DNA of 10,106 nt from Bacillota bacterium (lineage in GTDB: Bacteria > Bacillota > UBA4882 > UBA8346), in NCBI GenBank assembly GCA_023436305.1, contig JAEZJQ010000117.1:1-10106 (forward strand), in the 5' to 3' direction. Both the position numbers and the translations under genes were made by a program. Below, piece after piece: positions 6,806 to 10,106 of the stretch (its first letter is position 1; every line of letters starts with the position of its first letter). Below the pieces are notes generated by a model. It was not told the origin of the DNA. It made no database searches and saw only the letters and a list, made by a program, of their open reading frames with translations.

Positions 6806-8215
6806 ATGAAGAGATTGCCCTTAAAGAATATCACAGAAGTAATGGACGGAAAAATAGAGCAGGGAACGGATAATCTGATAATTAATGATTTAGTGATTAG
6901 AACTAAAAGGATCAGGCAAGGCACACTACTTTTTGACTTACACTACGATAAATATATCGATCCGAATCTATGCCAAAAAAATTTCCCGTATGCCATAGTC
7001 ACCGATAGGCCTGCCATTTTTGCCGGGCTAAGGGAAAATATCACAATTATCCGGGTAGCGGACATCAATGAGGCTTGTTGGAAATTTATTGATTTTTATC
7101 GGAATCTCTTTAAAATTCCGGTAATCGGTGTTACCGGAACATGCGGAAAAACAACTACCAAAGAGATGATCAAACACATTTTAGCGGGAACTTACAAGGT
7201 AAACGCCACCTATAAAAGTTACAATGCCTCATTTCGTAATTTAGGCTATTTACTGGAGATTGATGAGAATACTCAGGCCGCAGTTTATGAAATGGGGGTT
7301 GCCTTTTCCGGTGACTTAAAAACATCCTGCCGCTATTTCAAACCTCAAGTGGGGATTATTACCAATATAGGAATTGATCATTTGCAAGGATTCGGGACTT
7401 TGGATGCCTATATCAAGGCAAAAGCCGAATTCCTGGAAGGCCTTGGTTATCAAGGAACGCTTATTATAAATGCGGATGATGAAAATATAAAACGGATTGA
7501 TTTCCAACAATATAAAGGAAGAATAATCTACTTCGGATTTGGAGACCAGTCCCATTTCAAAGTCTCAAATATAACGCATGAAAAGGAAGTCATCAAATTT
7601 AAACTGCAATACGAAGACAGAACTTATCATTTTTCAATTCCGGGATATGGTGAATTTAATGTATACAACGCCACTGCTGCAATTGCCGCAGCACATGCCA
7701 TTGGTTTGGATATCGAAGAGTCCGGAAACAGACTGGCGTCGTTTCAAAATGTGGAAAAACATTTTGAATTCAATGAAGGGATTAACGGAAGTACAATTAT
7801 TGATGATACATGGTCTACCAATCCGACATCCGTAGAGGCGGCGCTTAAACTTCTTAAATCCCTTTCGCAAGGGAAAAAAACCATTGCGGTTTTAGGTAAA
7901 ATGTCGCTTTTAGGAAGAGAGAGCGCCAAATACCACTACAAAACCGGTGAAAAAGTTGCCGATATTGGGATAGACCAGCTGATTGTGATTGGTGACGGAG
8001 CTATAGAAATTGGGCTCGGAGCATTACAAAAAGGCATGAACCAAGACAATGTCTATTTTTGTAAAGACTCCAACCAAACCTATGAACTTCTGAAAAAATC
8101 TTTGGATGAAACTTCGATTGCCCTTGTTAAGACTTCAATGCTGGCGTCATATGCGGACTTAATGGATAAAATAACTGTCCAAACTGACACATCGTATTGG
8201 CCGGACATAATTTGA
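6806..8215 (+). CDS. MurF-like Mur ligase family protein, divergent, likely spore-associated
   Basis: Mur ligases form amide bonds using ATP via an acyl-phosphate. This 469-residue protein keeps the catalytic core of the MurF type: P-loop GTCGKTTT (111-118, Lys115), EMG followed by a Gly-Asp pair (162-170), TNIGIDHL with His192, an Asn-Ala-Thr stretch near 288, DDTWSTNPTS (333-342, compare MurF D-Y-N-A-N-P-x-S) and GKMSLLG with a downstream His (364-377). The N-terminal domain that binds UDP-MurNAc peptide is only weakly recognisable. The C-terminal KGSR-type motif of MurF is replaced by VKTSMLASY (441-449). The acceptor is therefore probably not the usual UDP-MurNAc-tripeptide. I chose ATG 6806, with GGTGGG ending 8 bases upstream; in-frame GTG codons at 6794 and 6800 are alternatives. 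It is first in a three-gene operon with a 23-base gap to the next gene. Confidence 0.85.
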   Translation: MKRLPLKNITEVMDGKIEQGTDNLIINDLVIRTKRIRQGTLLFDLHYDKYIDPNLCQKNFPYAIVTDRPAIFAGLRENITIIRVADINEACWKFIDFYRNLFKIPVIGVTGTCGKTTTKEMIKHILAGTYKVNATYKSYNASFRNLGYLLEIDENTQAAVYEMGVAFSGDLKTSCRYFKPQVGIITNIGIDHLQGFGTLDAYIKAKAEFLEGLGYQGTLIINADDENIKRIDFQQYKGRIIYFGFGDQSHFKVSNITHEKEVIKFKLQYEDRTYHFSIPGYGEFNVYNATAAIAAAHAIGLDIEESGNRLASFQNVEKHFEFNEGINGSTIIDDTWSTNPTSVEAALKLLKSLSQGKKTIAVLGKMSLLGRESAKYHYKTGEKVADIGIDQLIVIGDGAIEIGLGALQKGMNQDNVYFCKDSNQTYELLKKSLDETSIALVKTSMLASYADLMDKITVQTDTSYWPDII

Positions 8216-8238
8216 AATGAAACCATGGAGGCGCCGGA

Positions 8239-8550
8239 ATGATTCAATCGATGTTCAATTGTCCGACATCTTCACATATCCTGAACCAAGCTGTTACAGA
8301 TATTATCAAAGCAGTAACCATCGAAGAAACAGCTCTTTCCAACATTCTTAATTTTATAAGCGATATCACCCAACAAGCAAAAAACAACTCAGCCAATCTG
8401 GAAGAGTTTGTCTCCCTCAATGAGTCTGTTAACAGCATACTTCGAAATATCACCAAAGTTCAAATGATGACACAAATGAAACTTCAACACATGGGAGAAT
8501 TAATTCAAAAGATAGAAAGTATTAATGAAAACGATACCCTGGAAGAATAA
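8239..8550 (+). CDS. Small helical protein of unknown function in the spore operon
   Basis: A 103-residue protein, start ATG 8239 with GGAGG (8227-8231) 7 bases upstream. It is almost wholly helix-forming, with an N-terminal region (AVTDIIKAVTIEETALSNILN) resembling the helical segments seen in small proteins beside collagen-like spore proteins in Bacillota; that resemblance is from memory and unsearched. The single Cys is at residue 8 and the C terminus is acidic (ENDTLEE). There is no signal peptide or membrane segment. It sits between two amide-ligase-type enzymes with gaps of 23 and 33 bases, so co-transcription is very likely. It could be a structural coat/exosporium component, a scaffold, or a substrate of the flanking ligases. 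I cannot assign a family. Confidence 0.8.
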   Translation: MIQSMFNCPTSSHILNQAVTDIIKAVTIEETALSNILNFISDITQQAKNNSANLEEFVSLNESVNSILRNITKVQMMTQMKLQHMGELIQKIESINENDTLEE

Positions 8551-8583
8551 TATTTTTATAATTAAATCAAAGAGAGTGAGATT

Positions 8584-9918
8584 ATGTGGGTTAAAATAGA
8601 AGTTGTTCATTGCGACCAAAAAATTATTTATCTGCCATCAACTCAAGGCAAGGACTTACCACCGGCTACCGAAATAGTATTCGGTGGAAAATCAACCGGT
8701 GCAAACATTGAGTATCGGGATGACCTCGAATTAACCATCGAGAATTCGTTTAAAAAACCCGGCAAAATACAGCTTACGGATAAGTTAAGGGATGAACTCT
8801 GCATTCCGGAATCATTGGTTTACAAGATAAAAATCTCGGATTCCCGTATAACTTTCGGGCCGGTTATTGGTCTTTTGCTTGGCAATACCACCCAACGTTA
8901 TACTCCGACACATATGATGAAATACTCCGACAGGTTTGGCATATATCATCAAATTGGCGGACTGATTTACGCTTTTTCCCCCAAGTTAATCAATTGGAGA
9001 AATCATACTGTTTACGGTCTTTATTATAATTATGACAAGGCATTATGGGAATATGGGTGTTTCCCGCTTCCGGAAGTTATTTACAGAAGGGACTTCCATA
9101 CCGATCCGGATGTTATCAAACGGTTGGTTAACTATACGGAGGGAAGGCTTTTTAATTCCTACCGTTTTACCAAGTATGAGTTATATAATTTTATAAAGCT
9201 GAATGACGAATTAATAAAACACCTCCCTCCTACTGAATATACACTTGAATTTGACCAGATAAAACAGTTTATTCACAGTCATAATAAGGTCATTCTAAAG
9301 CCAATTGATTTATCAAGAGGCCGGGGAATATGCATTATTGAAAAAACAGATTGTATGTATAAAGTGATCGACTTCCGGTGTAAACAACCAATCGTGTATG
9401 AACTGTATAGTGATGAACTTTTCGAAAGTTTTTTCAGCGTCTATCTGGATTTATTTGACAAATATCTGGTTCAAAAGTATATACCATTGTCCAAAATCGG
9501 TGATTCGCCTTTTGATATCCGGGTTGTCATGCAAAAGCGGCCCGATAAGGAATGGATTTGTACGGGGATTGAATGCAGAGTTTCGAATAATGGTTACTTA
9601 ACGAATATTTCAAGAGGCGGCTACGCCTTGACTCTAGGTGAAGCTTTACAGCGAGCATTCACTACGGATGATGATTTACTGGCGCAGCAGATTGACGATC
9701 TCTGTCAAAAATTCTGTTTGTATCTGGATACTTCCGGCGAGCATTTTGCAGAGTTCGGTTTGGATATTGCCATCGATACGGATAAAAAACTATGGCTTAT
9801 TGAAGCAAATGTATTCCCAAGCTTTAAGGGATTTAAAAAAATAGATCCGGACACTTATCTTTCCATCCGGTACACTCCGATGCTTTATGCATCTTCACTT
9901 ACTGAGTTCGGAGAGTAA
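8584..9918 (+). CDS. YheC/YheD-family ATP-grasp protein, endospore coat-associated
   Basis: A 444-residue ATP-grasp protein. B. subtilis YheC and YheD, the namesakes of the family, are spore-coat associated with unknown reaction. Visible features are an N-terminal domain ending in FGPVIGLLLG (91-100), which opens the conserved part of this family, then the ATP-grasp fold. The fold includes VILKPIDLSRGRGI (236-249; Lys239 and the Gly-rich loop), DIRVVMQ (311-317), a TNISRGG loop (340-346) and the metal-binding segment EFGLDIAID then EANVFPS (Asp394, Glu407, Asn409). All residues expected for ATP and Mg binding are present, so an active carboxylate-amine ligase is plausible. The length fits the family. 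The start ATG 8584 is preceded by a weak AGAGAGTGAG site. It is the last gene of the operon and is followed by a UUCG hairpin terminator. The substrate is unknown. Confidence 0.9.
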   Translation: MWVKIEVVHCDQKIIYLPSTQGKDLPPATEIVFGGKSTGANIEYRDDLELTIENSFKKPGKIQLTDKLRDELCIPESLVYKIKISDSRITFGPVIGLLLGNTTQRYTPTHMMKYSDRFGIYHQIGGLIYAFSPKLINWRNHTVYGLYYNYDKALWEYGCFPLPEVIYRRDFHTDPDVIKRLVNYTEGRLFNSYRFTKYELYNFIKLNDELIKHLPPTEYTLEFDQIKQFIHSHNKVILKPIDLSRGRGICIIEKTDCMYKVIDFRCKQPIVYELYSDELFESFFSVYLDLFDKYLVQKYIPLSKIGDSPFDIRVVMQKRPDKEWICTGIECRVSNNGYLTNISRGGYALTLGEALQRAFTTDDDLLAQQIDDLCQKFCLYLDTSGEHFAEFGLDIAIDTDKKLWLIEANVFPSFKGFKKIDPDTYLSIRYTPMLYASSLTEFGE

Positions 9919-9937
9919 TCGCTTTATCATAATATAC

Positions 9938-9966
9938 CTAATTCTACTTCGGTAAATTAGTTTATT
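9938..9966 (+). terminator. UUCG-tetraloop terminator of the spore operon
   Basis: CTAATT and TAC pair with GTA and AATTAG (9938-9960) around a C(UUCG)G tetraloop, with one bulged C. The run TTTATT follows. It begins 20 bases after the ATP-grasp stop codon, and its position and stable loop suit an intrinsic terminator. Confidence 0.65.
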
Positions 9967-9970
9967 GCTC

Positions 9971-10060
9971 GCGCAAAGACGCAGAGACGCAGAGTTTGGT
10001 CATATAAAAAACCAATAACAGATTTTCGTTTTTCTCCGCGCCTCAGCGCCTCTGCGGGAG
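9971..10060. repeat. Heptad-type GACGCAGA inverted repeat element
   Basis: The left arm (9971-9994) reads GCGCAAAG followed by two GACGCAGA-like units. The right arm (10034-10060) carries the complementary pattern CTCAGCGCC, CTCTGCG, GGAG. Between them TTTGGT (9995-10000) and ACCAA (10011-10015) form an inner stem. The whole can fold into a long imperfect cruciform or hairpin. Similar GACGCAGAG repeats occur as dispersed intergenic elements in many bacterial genomes. Confidence 0.6.
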
Positions 10061-10074
10061 AATTGTTTGTCGGT

Positions 10075-10102
10075 TTGAGGCGTAGCTTCGCTAATATATA
10101 TT
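10075..10102 (+). promoter_or_regulatory. Possible sigma-A-like promoter at the right edge
   Basis: TTGAGG (10075-10080), a 16-base spacer and TATATT (10097-10102) resemble a housekeeping promoter for a gene beyond the window. The AT-rich setting makes a chance match likely, and no gene is visible to confirm it. Confidence 0.25.
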
Positions 10103-10106
10103 TTAT

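Overview
The window looks like chromosomal DNA of an endospore-forming, motile member of the Bacillota (Firmicutes) with moderate GC. Supporting signs are strong AAGGAGG/GGAGGTGA-type ribosome binding sites, GTG and TTG starts, a YheC/YheD-family spore-coat-associated ATP-grasp protein, a collagen-like Gly-X-Y protein, and two divergent promoter-like elements resembling mother-cell sporulation (sigma-K/sigma-E) sites. The species cannot be named from the sequence.

Left part (1-1768). A glycerophosphodiester phosphodiesterase gene on the minus strand runs off the left edge. A roughly 400-base non-coding stretch follows, then a Fe/Mn superoxide dismutase gene on the plus strand that ends in a bidirectional hairpin terminator.

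Middle part (1994-5735). Two independent minus-strand genes lie here: a 695-residue integral membrane protein with a C-terminal patatin-type lipase domain, and a methyl-accepting chemotaxis protein with an extracytoplasmic Cache-like sensor and no room for a HAMP domain.

Right part (5985-9966). This looks like a spore-surface module built around one divergent control region (about 6627-6805). Leftward it drives a collagen-like protein that starts with TTG and carries a 33-bp tandem repeat. Rightward it drives a tight three-gene operon: a divergent MurF-like Mur ligase, a 103-residue helical protein, and a YheC/YheD-type ATP-grasp protein. Each divergent side has a CATAnnnTA -10 box with an AC dinucleotide 17 or 18 bases upstream, so both units may be switched on late in the mother cell. 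An ATP-grasp enzyme paired with a Mur ligase recalls the two catalytic modules fused in cyanophycin synthetase. The operon is therefore a candidate for an uncharacterised amide- or peptide-forming system acting on the spore envelope, but this is inference.

The right edge (9938-10106) holds a UUCG-loop terminator and then a heptad-type GACGCAGA inverted repeat of the dispersed intergenic kind.
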